Translations under genes and position numbers: made by a program
DNA from: Laburnicola sp. R22_1
Taxonomy: Eukaryota > Ascomycota > Dothideomycetes > Pleosporales > Didymosphaeriaceae
Assembly (NCBI GenBank): GCA_014281115.1
Contig: JACONQ010000006.1
Coordinates: 186,001-250,000 of the forward strand
Direction: 5' to 3'
DNA length: 64,000 nt
Shown: in pieces, positions 44,925 to 55,300 of the stretch
Layout: the number at the start of each line of letters is the position of its first letter
Position numbering within the stretch: position 1 is the first letter of the stretch
Notes under the pieces: model-generated
Database searches by the model: none
Seen by the model: the letters and a program-made list of their open reading frames with translations, nothing else
What the model was told of the DNA's origin: nothing

Positions 44925-45102
44925 TGTTACAATGCATCCCCTATGGCAGTATAACCTCCTAGTTGCCCTAGACTGGCCTAGATTAGCCTTGGCTAGGTTA
45001 GAGTTTTCTTCTTAGGCCTTATAGCCTTTAGAACTACTTTTTTTTTAAGAGATCGCCTTAGTAGTAAATTAATAAATTAAGCATTATACTCACAATCTTA
45101 TA
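44925..45102 (+). repeat. 3' LTR of the gypsy element
   Basis: 178 bp starting TGTTACAATGCATCCCC and ending CACAATCTTATA. It is preceded by a purine-rich tract, AAAGAAAGGGAGC, suitable as the plus-strand primer. Confidence 0.92.
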
Positions 45103-45107
45103 TCTAG

Positions 45108-46295
45108 ATATATATAAAAACCTAAGATATTATATAGTAATATTAGACTTTCTAGACTTTTACTAAAGTAGATAAGACTTATTAGAATTGCTATAAGATC
45201 TTAAGACTTTTAACTACGCAAAGCGAGCGTACCTAAACTAGGTTTACTACTATACTATACTAGAGCAATTTACTAAGAGTATAGATCTTACTAACTTAGC
45301 TTATAACTATATCTTAGACTATAAGTTATCTAGATTATTACTATTTACTATTATTATAGAGGTTGTGTATATCTATTTACTATTATTATAAAGATTCTAT
45401 AACTACCTACTATTATTATAGAGATTTTATATATTATAACTATCTACTATTATTATAGAGGTTCTATATATTATAGATAATAAAAGAGATATTGTAGTTA
45501 GAGACGTTACTATTATTAAAACTAGATAATAATATTAATATTATCTTATCTCTTATTATTAAGGTAAATAGAATTACTATAATTTATAGTAACTTATAAT
45601 AAGTTTAGTAAATAGTTATAAGTAGCTTATTTAAGTAAGCTAGACTTATAGTTATTACAATAACTAGATTTGCTTATTAGTAAGCTACTCTTATAGCTAC
45701 CTTAGTAATTATTATATATAAAGCTTAGTAAGCTTATAAGTTATTATAGAGAGCCACATTACTTATAAGTAAGTTATTCTTCTAGGGACTATTATAGTAG
45801 TGCTAGGGGGCTAACATTTTATAAGACGTAACCTACGTACTACTATAAATAAGATAGTAGCCATTCTTTATCTCCTACTATACCTATTATTATTAATAGG
45901 TAATTTATAAATAAGCGTTATTATTACTATTAGTTATGTTAGTAATGCTCTAGAGAAGGCATTTATGCTTTTAATACCTAAGGTACTTAAGAACGTAGAA
46001 AAGCCTACCTACTATATTAGTTAATAGGCGTTATTATTAGTAATACCCTAGAGATAGGCTAAATTTTAGATAGTTAAGCCGCAGCTTAATAATTACTACT
46101 ATAGTATAAGGGCACTATAAGAGTTATTATATTATATATAAGATAACTAGTAGTTAGAATTTAAATATATAATAGTAGTAATACCTATATAAAGTAGGTA
46201 CATAGGCAGGCTATATATATAGTCTTGCTTAGGACCTCGCTTAAAACTATGCTAGTTCTAAAAGGAAAATAGCCAAGGATAATATAAGCGAGGGG
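45108..46295 (+). other. Right part of the repeat split by the gypsy element
   Basis: AT-rich, RIP-like. A plus-strand frame around 45,130-46,100 gives Tyr/Leu/Lys-rich Gag-like segments and a possible degraded zinc knuckle near 46,100 (GHYKSY). It leads into the inverted R2 copy. The relationship to R2 suggests a copia-like Gag, but this is unproven. Confidence 0.4.
45335..45485. repeat. Minisatellite, about 4 units of 36-42 bp
   Basis: CTA(C)TATTATTATA(G/A)AG(A/G)TT recurs four times at about 45,340, 45,378, 45,407 and 45,448, within the Gag-like relic. Confidence 0.65.
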
Positions 46296-46743
46296 TCGCA
46301 CCTTAGATTAGTAATAGAGATAGTAATAGAAGCTTTATTAAGAACAACCTTAATAGAGTAATAGAGTAATAGTATATCTAGTATATATTACTCTTATCTA
46401 CTTATAAAGTAATATATACCTATTAATATATTAACTTATATTATTTGCGATAATTAGAATAGTAAAGAAGGAAGGAGAATAACTATAGCATAGCTGCGCT
46501 AAAGTTTTATCCCTCCCCTACTAAAGTTCTAAGTGGCCTCTTTGTAAAAACTTTGTATATAGAAGCCTCTGCGCTAAGACTCGCTTAGCGAGTTTAAACG
46601 CGCTCTTTTGTGCCTAATTACCTTTTCTCGCTCTTTTTAATTACTAAGTAGGGGGCTCTGCTTTTTTCGTTATATTATTTAAGATAAAAGCCTTTGTCGT
46701 TCTACTCCTAGGTAGTTAATTTAATAACACATATATTATTATT
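46296..46743 (-). repeat. Dispersed repeat R2, inverted full-length LTR-like copy
   Basis: The reverse complement is colinear with 15,736-16,190: TGTG(T)TATTAAATTAAC start at 46,743, TTTAAACTCGC block, GCGCAGC block, and end near TCTTAATAAAGC at about 46,330. Several stretches (46,500-46,700) are less mutated than in the forward copies. Confidence 0.6.
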
Positions 46744-47686
46744 ATAATAGTAAATATAATCTCTATATATTGCTATAATACTAGTAGATTTTTTTAATAC
46801 TTTAGCTAATTTAACTTTATATAACCTCTAATTAGTTTAGAAGTTTTTAAGACTTTTTTCCCTTTATTTAATTAGCCTAGGAGTTTTTAGAAGTTTTTAG
46901 GAGTTTTTAGTACAGCGCTAGTGTATACTAGTAGGACTTAAATTAGTTAGAGCGTCTAGCCTAATAGCCTATAAAATAAGAAAAAATGGCATCTTGCAAT
47001 TTTGCAATGCGTAATGTGCCTCATCTAGCTTTGTTACCGCAGAATTTAGGGAAGCAACCGTATGTTTGTTAATGTAAAGCAGAGCTGGGCGTGCATCTTA
47101 CATTACTTCACGCAGGTTCATCTACACCAAAGAAAAGTCTCAAGACAGGCAGACGAGTCCGTCTTCATACGAAAGCAACACTTAAGATATCAAGAAATTC
47201 TGATATGCGTGGTCTAGCATTAGCCACAATACTCATTACTCTTTCCCACTCACAAGACCATCCCTCGCAAAACATTCAACAACTTACCCATTGAGGGTCG
47301 ACAATTAGCCAATCGCTCCTTACGTATATTATCCACCTCCTAACAACCTCTTGCTTAACGCACATGCACACGTTTATTATCGACCGCGCCTAGCTCGTAC
47401 AACAAGGCCACTGACAAGTCAAGAGACAAGACAAGGCTATAGTGGCTAAATCATACATCGAGGCGCGTTTAGCCATTTACGTTCGGCACCGTGGGATTCC
47501 CTCTATGATGCATGCACGAACCGCATGTGGACGTTCAAGCTCTCCACGCCTTCATTCATCCATTCATTCCGTTTATAGTCGGCTTAACCTTTTACTGATT
47601 GTGAGACTTTATCAGGGTATAAAACCAACGATTCTCAACTACGGTCTATTCGATGTTCCCAGCTTCAAGTTGACCACTGCGTGAAC
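46744..47686. other. AT-rich boundary and upstream region of the beta-propeller-like gene
   Basis: AT-rich repeat debris ends at about 46,985; ordinary-composition promoter sequence follows to 47,686. Small open frames here (47,091-47,294, 47,442-47,684) have no support as genes. Confidence 0.5.
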
Positions 47687-48951
47687 ATGGTTGCCCTCCT
47701 CGATTTCCTCCTTCTTACAGGCTTGCTCTGCACAGCAGCAAGCTCCACAGCCCTCTACCCACAGGCTGCCCAACGTCCCCCCGACATCCTCCACGACTTC
47801 CAAAAGAACAACGTTTCCGTCTCTTGGGCGCCCGGCCACCCCAAAGAATGGACCGACAAAGAAGCCATCAAGTTTCTATTCTCCGACGGCGGTCCCCACG
47901 GTGTGAGAACCGGCGCCCTAGACGTTGCCGAACTCAGCCCAGACGACAAGTTCCTAGTCGCCGTCAATGTGACCTTCCACATCACAGTGACGGACTTCAC
48001 CACCGGCACCACAGTATGGGATTCAACGCTCACTCCTACCTCTGACGGCGGCGGCGGCGCTCAGGGGCTGCGCGTCCTCCCCCGCCCCAAAGGCGGGTAC
48101 GACGTTCTAGTCGCCAGGTCCTACAACCGCCCAGAAGTGCTCCGACTCCGCCTCTCGCAGAACGGAACCCAAATCGGGAATACGACGACCTACCCCGGCA
48201 GTTTACTCGCCGTGAGCCACAGCGCACGGCGTTTCCTGCTGCTCAGGCCCAGCCAACCGCGCTACGACATCTACGATCTCAAAGACGCGGATGCGCACAT
48301 CGTCTTGAACAGCCAGAGAGACACGTTCCACCACTGCACATTCAGCGCCGACGACCAGTACGTCGCGACGAGGAGTTATAGCTGGGACACCCCACTCGGC
48401 ACAACGAAGCTTTTCAACGCCACGTCCGGCGCCGTGGTCCGCGACTTTGGCGACACAGCGTCACAGTTCGTGGAGCTGTCTCCGGACGGTAGGATACTAG
48501 CGACTACGAGGGCGTGCAGCTCTGGTCCGTCGACGACCCGACGGCCGAACCTGTCATGCTGACCCTGCCGGCGTCCGCCGCAGACGTGCGATCCTTCTTC
48601 CAGATGCTGTGGAGCCCGGATAGCGCGTATCTAGCGCTGGCGGCCGACTCGCGCATGTGCATTTGGGAGATGGCGCCGACGCCGCACTTGGTGCAGTACT
48701 GGCATATCGGGAACGGGTTTCAGGAAGTGGGTCAGCTGTTGTGGCTGGAAGGCTCGAAGCGGTTTGCGTATCGGGCGTTTGGTGGGCTGGAAGTTTACGA
48801 CTGGGAGAGCAATCTGAAGTATCGATGGGGGTTTAACGCGCTCAGTCATTGGTCTAGTATGGCGGGTAGTACGAATGTTGCGGAGAGCAAGGGGTGGATT
48901 GGAGGATTGGATGCGGATGGGAAAGTCCGGTTTTGGGATTATCCTGTGTGA
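47687..48951 (+). CDS. Secreted beta-propeller (WD40/YVTN-like) protein, one apparent frameshift
   Basis: ATG at 47,687 begins MVALLDFLLLTGLLCTAASS, a clear signal peptide. The protein then contains repeated propeller-like strands: ALDVAELSPDDKFLVAV, TFSADDQYVATRS, FVELSPDGRILAT, then in the next frame GVQLWSVDD, MLWSPDSAYLALAADSRMCIWE, GGLEVYDWES and GKVRFWDYPV to the stop at 48,951. The strand pattern SPDG..LA....V.LW is typical of WD40/YVTN repeats. The join between frames lies at about 48,503-48,510 (ACTAGCGACTACGAG): one missing base would restore LA-DYEGVQLW. The interval is too short for an intron. So either this copy is disrupted or the assembly lost one base; about 421 aa if joined. 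Several N-glycosylation sites fit secretion. Substrate or partner is unknown. Confidence 0.75.
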
Positions 48952-49517
48952 AGGGGGATATGATGGTAGACTTGGACGCGGGAGACGGACCTGGGAAGGC
49001 ATTGTTGTTACAGAGCCTAAATACGATTTCGGCATCTCATGACCTCCCATCTTCGAAAGTTTTTGTGTGCATGCAAGGAGCTTGGGCAAAAGGTCGAAAG
49101 ATAGTAGAGTACGTGCGGCTAAACTCAGCCCTTGCTTGTCCAAGTGAATGCTAACCGCGGGGGACACTACATGCGGGGAACAACAAACGTGGGGAGCGGC
49201 TAAGGCTCACGCGGAGAAACAGTAACCATACCCTGGAGACGCTGTATCGCACGAGAGTTGGCCGCGTTCGCCTCTGTGAATACTACCTTCATATGGGTAT
49301 ATGCACACCGAGACGCAAACCTATTATATCCTAAATGCTGCAGAATGGCACGCAGGCATCCGTATTCTTTCGGGCAATCCGGAGCTCCTGTGAATAGTCT
49401 TCCAGGTTTATGTCTAACCAAGCACACCTTGCATATAGCTAACAACGGTCAACCGATCTCCGCTTTGTACTAGTCGCATTGACGGCAACTAGGTCTATCC
49501 CACGACCACGAGGCAAG
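48952..49517. other. Intergenic spacer
   Basis: Spacer between the beta-propeller gene and the LPMO-like gene, which lie in the same orientation. It contains the 3' UTR of the first and the promoter of the second. Nothing else recognised. Confidence 0.5.
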
Positions 49518-50690
49518 ATGAAGTTCTCACTGCAGCACCTTTCCTCCGCCGCGTCGACGCTATCCTTCGTCCTCTTGCACGCAGCGCACCTCGCTTCAGC
49601 CGTTTGTACGTCACCATCACCCTCACATCCCGCTCTAACCATCTCCCAGACCAATTCCCCATCTTCATCTTCAACGGGACCCGCTCAGAATGGTGGCAAT
49701 ACGTCCGGTCCGGTCCCCTCCCACCATCTCCATGCCACGCTCCGCTCACTGACAAATACCAGACCTACTGGCCTCGATGATGGGGGCTACCATTTCTCTC
49801 CAGTCTACGACTACTTCACCGAGCCGCAAGTATGCGGCCGCAATGCCACCAAGACAGGGCACTTGACCGACACGGCAGTCGTAGCGGCCGGGAGTGAAAT
49901 CGGTTTCCAAGTCATCGCGTACAAGGCCACGCCTGGCTTTGAGACGCCCCGTCCTGTGCGTATGGCCACTGCTACCCGCCGCATGTGCAAGTGAGTAAGT
50001 GCTAATGTCGCTCGCGTAGGCGGAGCCTGCTATGTCCGACTTCCTCTTCCATACGGGACCGGGGCAGATGTACTTGTCCAAAGGCGCCTGGTGCGCTCGA
50101 AGACTACGAAGGCGATGGAGACTGGTTCAAGATCGGCTTCGGTGGCTCGACTGATGGCTACACTTGGGATTCGTACAGGAAAGTCGAGGTACGTACAGTC
50201 ACGAGGCGCAAGTCCGAGTACAGCTGGCCTTGGTATTGCTCATCCTGGGGTGACACAGCGTACTCAGAGTTCCTGTCCTAGTATTGCTGATCATCTCGTT
50301 GGTCGTACCTCCGTATAGCGAATGTCCGGGGTGGGTAGTACGGTGCTAATACACAAGGAGGCATAGTTGAACTTTACGATTCCGGCAACCACGCCTCCGG
50401 GCAAGTATCTCGCTCGCGTCGAACATTTCTACATTCAGGGCTCGTACGGTTACACGCAGCAGTTCATCAACTGTGCGCAGATTGAGGTTGTAGGGCCTGG
50501 TGGAGGGACGCCTGGACCCATGATCAAGTTTCCTGGCGGGTATGCTTTGGATGAACCTGGTGAGTTTGGACGGGTGTTGAGCTTGAATGAGGAGCGTTAA
50601 CGTCGAACAGGGGTTTGGCTACCGACTGAAATGTCTCCGGAGGAGATGAATAACTTTAAGGGAGCGGGTCAGGAGGTGTGGCGTGGATAG
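49518..50690 (+). CDS. AA9 LPMO-like secreted protein, unusual N terminus, apparent frameshift
   Basis: Inferred exons: 49,518-49,605, 49,650-49,707, 49,763-about 49,955, 50,020-50,188, 50,367-50,559 and 50,611-50,690, with introns of 44, 55, about 64, 178 and 51 nt. The signal peptide MKFSLQHLSSAASTLSFVLL...HLASA is followed after splicing by VYQFPIFIFNGTRSEWWQYV. AA9 family hallmarks are FHTGPGQMYLSKAPG (the HxGPxxxY copper-His block), EDYEGDGDWFKIGFGG, YLARVEHFYIQG and QFINCAQIEV. Canonical AA9 enzymes need His as the first mature residue (AHYxFP) and usually an axial Tyr in QFYxxCAQ; here they appear as Val and Phe. At 50,080-50,083 (TCCAAAGG) one extra base breaks the frame between MYLSK and APGALED. 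The third intron's donor is uncertain (49,956 or 49,991). If real, the protein may be a non-LPMO AA9-like protein, as described for members lacking the histidine brace. Confidence 0.75.
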
Positions 50691-51022
50691 GGATAAGCTG
50701 GAGATGTATGATGTTTGGTCGGATGCAAGTGGTGGGGTCGGACATGGGGATTTTGTTTTTTTCACTCAACCCTCAACCAGATTCTGGCAAACACCAACCT
50801 GTCTCTCTCTTTGGTGAAGGTAGCCCAGGAACTATGTTATGAAAATACCAAGGCAGTTTCACTGACTCGTCATGTCACGGCCCAAGCACTGGCCGCTTGC
50901 CTGCAATGAAGTGCTGGCGGCGCAGCAAGTTCTGCTCCTCAATCAGCCTGTTCAACCATGCCTTCACGCACAGGCATCTCCGCCATCAACGGCACGTACA
51001 GAGTGCCATTCCACAGCAAGTA
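50691..51022. other. Intergenic spacer between convergent genes
   Basis: Convergent 3' ends of the LPMO-like gene and the 2OG oxygenase gene. No feature recognised; terminators cannot be defined from sequence alone. Confidence 0.5.
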
Positions 51023-51805
51023 CTAGCGCTTGACACAGAGGTCACTCCTGATGACCCACTTCTCTCCTTGCAATACCTCGCGGCCTTCATGCAGCATGCA
51101 CTGCGCGCCATGGCGGTGCAGAAGCGCCAAGCCCACCTCAAGCTCGACCACGAAGGGTTCTGGGGGAGGCTCTTTGCTTTTCTTTTTCCCTGGGGCTGGG
51201 TCAGGATAGAACACTGTCTCGCCTCCTACGCACCCTGTCACGGGCGAGGTGAGGTAGAGCAATAGCGTCCATGTGGTGCGGGCCTGCACAGGCGGTGTGC
51301 CTGGGAGAGTCACGTTGTTTGCATCATCGTAGTGTTGATCGAAGAATTGCCCCTTGGAGTAGCGGTAGATGCGAATGTTCGGGTTCAGGCCGACCACTTC
51401 GCCGCCCCATAGTTCTCTGCGCTGTGCATCGTCCATGCCAAGGCCATCATGTTCAGCTATCCCCAGTACGAGATTCTTCAGAGCGGTGCCGCTCCACAGC
51501 CGTTCTGCAAAGACTGGATCGTCGATCTGAAAGCGGTCATTGACGCGGACTGCGTCGCCTTTCTTCGGCTTGCCGGGGGTCGTGGTGAGAGGAAGCTGGG
51601 ACAAGAACGATACATACGTCTTGCAAAGGGCGGCCGGCCAGAAATTCGGTATGGTTACAATCTGGCTGGCAAGCGTCTCCCGCAGGGTCAGGTCGGACTC
51701 TGGTACTTGGGGCGAGAAAGCCGGCCAGTTGGGCGCTGGAGACGTCTGAGCGGAAGCAGACGATTTGGCCGGCAGTTCGGTCTTTCCCTTTCTCTTAGGC
51801 GGCAT
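51023..51805 (-). CDS. 2-oxoglutarate/Fe(II)-dependent oxygenase (prolyl-4-hydroxylase-like)
   Basis: Single uninterrupted 260-codon frame. The N terminus is basic and low-complexity (MPPKRKGKTE...). The core has a double-stranded beta-helix pattern with the iron ligands HYD (His158, Asp160, in FFDQHYDD), the distal His at 239 (MLHEG) and the 2-oxoglutarate-binding Arg at 253 (WVIRSDL), all conserved. GGETVFYPDP is the usual strand before the distal motif, as in P4H-type enzymes. Such enzymes hydroxylate proteins or small molecules; the substrate here is unknown. No signal peptide is visible, so a cytosolic or nuclear site is likely, the basic N terminus favouring the nucleus. The start at 51,805 is about 540 bp from the ATG of the divergent forkhead gene, so the two may share a promoter region. 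Confidence 0.9.
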   Translation of the reverse strand: MPPKRKGKTELPAKSSASAQTSPAPNWPAFSPQVPESDLTLRETLASQIVTIPNFWPAALCKTYVSFLSQLPLTTTPGKPKKGDAVRVNDRFQIDDPVFAERLWSGTALKNLVLGIAEHDGLGMDDAQRRELWGGEVVGLNPNIRIYRYSKGQFFDQHYDDANNVTLPGTPPVQARTTWTLLLYLTSPVTGCVGGETVFYPDPAPGKKKSKEPPPEPFVVELEVGLALLHRHGAQCMLHEGREVLQGEKWVIRSDLCVKR

Positions 51806-52345
51806 GGCTACCCAGCGTGTCCTGGGCTCGGAGGCAGGGCGCGGGCGACGAGTGAATGGTTCGTTGAGTCGTCGACGGTGTCAGTGAGCCTTGGAGATGA
51901 AGCCTCGGATTGCGCTCCGAACGGCCAGCGTCCTCGCCGCCCTTTTCACCGATAGGTTGAGCCTGAAAATATTGCTGCAGGAGAGCCCCCTCACTGTCGC
52001 TCACTGTCGCTCGACACGCCGTCCGACACGAAGGCAAGATGGTCAACGACTTTGGACGCCTGCATGTAAGCCAAGTGGCGGATGCACGTGCGCGGGAGCC
52101 GTCCACCTCTTCTCCACCACGCCAACCCTCACGTTCACAGCTCGCGGACCCGGTCCTCTTCTCGCTGCCGTCTCTCCACATCCCGCTCACGCCGCACCCC
52201 GAGTGCTTTGGTACGACTCCACGACGCATGCCGCGGCTCGTTGCAGCTGACGTCGCGATGCTAACGGCGCGCAGACTGCCTCGTTTGCCCGGACCCGGGC
52301 TCCTCCCCGTCACGCCCGTCTACAGCGCCCTTGCACCATGGCAGC
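51806..52345. promoter_or_regulatory. Divergent promoter region, oxygenase / forkhead gene
   Basis: 540 bp between the two divergent starts. Open frames on both strands here (for example 51,795-52,313 minus) reflect GC-rich low-stop sequence, not genes. The direct repeat TCACTGTCGC-TCACTGTCGC lies at about 51,991-52,010. A short upstream frame with a good context ATG (CCATGG, 52,338) starts 8 nt before the main ATG and overlaps it in another frame, which could lower initiation at the main start. Confidence 0.5.
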
Positions 52346-55300
52346 ATGCTCGTAGACTCTGGCCCTGCGCCCGCTGCAGATGGGTTTGCCGCTCACCATG
52401 TTGCCGCCTCGACCGCACCCTCCTCCACAAGCGCCAGCATGCCAGTCGCGCCTGCCGACGAGCCCGTCGCGCCTGCCTCGATGCCGCCGCCGCTGCCCGC
52501 CCTCGCAGTGGAGGGCACGCCCCGCCTCGACGCACCCATCTCGCTCTCCGCCGACGTCGCCATCGACCCCACGCACCCCGTGGGCCCCGACCACCCCATG
52601 CCGGACGCTGCCATGCCCTTCGACGGCTATGCGAAGCCCGCGCCCGCCGAGCAGCGGCTGAGCGCCTTTGCGCGCCTGCGCTTCGACGACGGCTCCTACT
52701 ACATGCACACGTACCAGATCATCCTGGGCCGCAACGTGCAGCTCGCCCACAAGGACATGCGCCGCCTGGCCAAGGTCGAGCAGCTCCGCGCCAAGGGCGA
52801 GCAGCAACGCGCCCAAGCCCTGCTCCACGGCGGCCGGAAACGGAAGCGAGCAGGCGCCCGCAGCGTCGTCAGCGAGGCCGGCGGCATTGTCAATGCCCCC
52901 ATCGAGATGATGCCTATGAACTACCATCAGCGGCGACAGAGCATTGCCTCGCAGTCGCTCAGCTCGGGCTCCCACCCCCAGGCCGCCGACTCCAATCAAG
53001 ACGTCGAGCACGCGCCGCAGGAGATGCTCATGCAAGCTTTTCCAGAAGCCCCAGATCAGATTGACAGCCAGGTCCCCGAGGACCCCAATGACTGCCCGTT
53101 GGTGCCCATCCATCCGCAGCACATCACCGACCGTACTGGACTCAAGGGCCCCAAGGGCATCAGCCGCCAGCATGCCAAAATCTTTTACGACTTCGATAAT
53201 GGCCATTTCTGCCTCGCTGTCCTCGGTTCGAACGGCCTGTACCACGAGGACGTTTTCCTGCCCAAAGGCGCATGCGTAGAGCTTAATCACGGCGAGACCA
53301 TCACCATCGGTATGGTCGAAATGTCCTTCTTTCTCCCCGACATCGCCCTCACAGAAGAGCAACGCAATCGTCAAGAATCCGGCTCGCAATCACGGCCTAT
53401 GAGCTTCAGCTTTGAGAATGGCCGCGGCGAAAGCGAAGAAATAGACGACTCCGCGAGCGAAGATATTAGCGTTAACCCTCGTCACCTGTACCATTACCCC
53501 AACGGCAGCGATATTGAGTCCGAGGAAGATCTTGCTGCTGCCGATGAAGATTTGGATGATGTGGACGACGAGGAAGCATACAGTCCGATTGTCCGGCCAA
53601 AACAGAGCATCAAACTAAAACTTAAAAGCAAGCATCGTCCTCAGAAGGTTTCCAAAGCACATAAACGCAAAGCATTAAGAGAACCAACTCCGGAGGAACC
53701 TCCCGCGAAGAAGACCAAAATCAAAGTGAAAGAAGCGCCAAGGGAGCTACCAAAAGAAAAGGAGAAAGAAAAGGGGAAAGACAGAGAGAAAGAGAGAGGC
53801 AAGGGGAAAGAGAAGGAGAGGGAAAAGGAAAAGGAAAAAGAGAAGGAGAAGGGCAAAGCTGCCAAAGCCCCAATCAAGGCTCCCACCAAGGCTCCGGCCA
53901 AGGCGCCTGCGAAAGAGCCTGCGAAAGAGTCCCCGAAGGCCGTCACGCCTCCCAAAGAACCAGCGGAAGCAGTCCAGGCAATCAAATCAGAGAGTGTATC
54001 CATTTTGCGAAGACCGGAACCGACAGCCAACGGCGAAGATTTCGATCCTGATGGACTCATCACTAAAGACTTTGTCGCTCAACATGGTCTCCCAGACAGT
54101 CTCATTGGGCAATACATAGGCAAAAGGAAGGGGCCAGGACGCCCTCCAAAAGACGGGGTTATGTCCAAAAGGCAAAAGTCCCTGCTTATCAAGCTGGGGA
54201 GGGCGATTGAGAAGGCCAGGGCCGAAGGCACCGATCCTGCTGAACTTGCTCAACCTGTAGTCAAGCCCAAGGTTGCACGCCGCAAAGAATCGAATGCTGG
54301 CGAGGAAGACGATGTCCGTGACACCACCGAAAAAGGTGACGGCTCTCTTGTCTCAAGCGAGAGGAAATCAAGCAAGCCTGCCAAGCCTACGCGCACACCC
54401 TCGCCCGAGATGCGCATTGAAGACTATACCGAGGAGCAGCTGCAGAGACCTACATCGAATTATGTCGTGTTGATACATGAGGCCATCTCTTCATCTCCGA
54501 CTGGCCAGATGAACCTTCAACAGATCTACAACTACATGGAAAAGAATTATCCTTGGTACAAATTCAAGACTACAACAAGTGGTTGGCAATCTAGCGTGCG
54601 CCATAATCTCGGTCAGCATGATGCTTTTGAAAAAGGCGACAAGGAGGGCAAAGGTTACATGTGGCGAGTCAATCCTAACGTATCCATCGAGAAGGAGCGC
54701 AGAAAGCGCCAAGTCAGCCCGGTACAGTCAACTCAAGCGCAAAGGCAACCCTGCTACCCACCAGCACCAGCAAACGGTTATCCTCCTTACGCACAGCCGG
54801 GCTACTATCCAGGTATGCCGCCAAATGGTGCGCCACGTCCGCCTCCAGTAGAACCTGTGCAGCCTCGTCTGCCGCCGAGCATGGCTCGCAATGCTGCTGC
54901 AGCTCCGCCGTCTGCCCCGACGCCATCTCCGTACGCTTCGCCATGGGCTGGAGGATCCGGTGCAGGCAGTTCAGTCACTCAAGTTCCACCACAACCCTAT
55001 CCGCCGAACTCTCACACGCCTCCTGTCAACACTGCAGCACCAAGTGGACAGTACGGCGTTCTCTTCCCGACGACTGCGCCGCCAGCTTCTTCTGCGCCCT
55101 ACACGACAGCGAGCACGTATACTTCTCCTTTCGCAACTGCCGGACCGAGTCCGTATGCACCACCAAGTCGGCCTTCACCCTACTCTCCCTACCCATCGGC
55201 TGGAACACCGCCGAATACATCATCGACCCCAGCACCCGGTCCAGCGATGCAGCAGGCGCCAGGGCCTCAAGCTCAGCAACACCCCGCATACCATTATCCA

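Larger units (their letters stand above)
37648..45102 (+). mobile_element. Ty3/gypsy chromovirus LTR retrotransposon, 7.46 kb
   Basis: 5' LTR 37,648-37,828 and 3' LTR 44,925-45,102, flanked by the 5-bp duplication TCTAG at 37,643-37,647 and 45,103-45,107. Order inside: gag, zinc knuckle, protease, reverse transcriptase, RNase H, integrase, chromodomain, then an extra 1.9-kb region holding an antisense gene, then the 3' LTR. Domain order (integrase after RT) and the C-terminal chromodomain place it among the chromoviruses. It is RIP-mutated throughout and cannot be active. Confidence 0.93.
26151..46985. other. RIP-degraded AT-rich block (central transposon nest)
   Basis: A second AT-rich compartment of about 20.8 kb. 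It holds nested transposons of different ages: lightly mutated (pogo-like at 27,067), moderately mutated (Tc1-like, 3' part of the gypsy) and heavily mutated (R1, R2, second pogo-like). The right edge is sharp near 46,985. Confidence 0.9.

Noticed and set aside
47442..47684. 80-codon plus-strand frame upstream of the beta-propeller gene
   Set aside because: No domain and adjacent to the promoter; most likely chance.
48631..49167. 178-codon minus-strand frame
   Set aside because: Antisense shadow of the beta-propeller gene's 3' end; no recognisable features.
52039..53064. 341-codon plus-strand frame overlapping the forkhead start
   Set aside because: Arg/Pro/Ala-rich translation in the wrong frame, with no homology pattern; the overlapping Fhl1 frame has clear domains.
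52310..53389. 359-codon open frame on the minus strand
   Set aside because: It lies entirely opposite the FHA-encoding part of the forkhead gene; GC-rich codons produce a stop-poor shadow. No domain.
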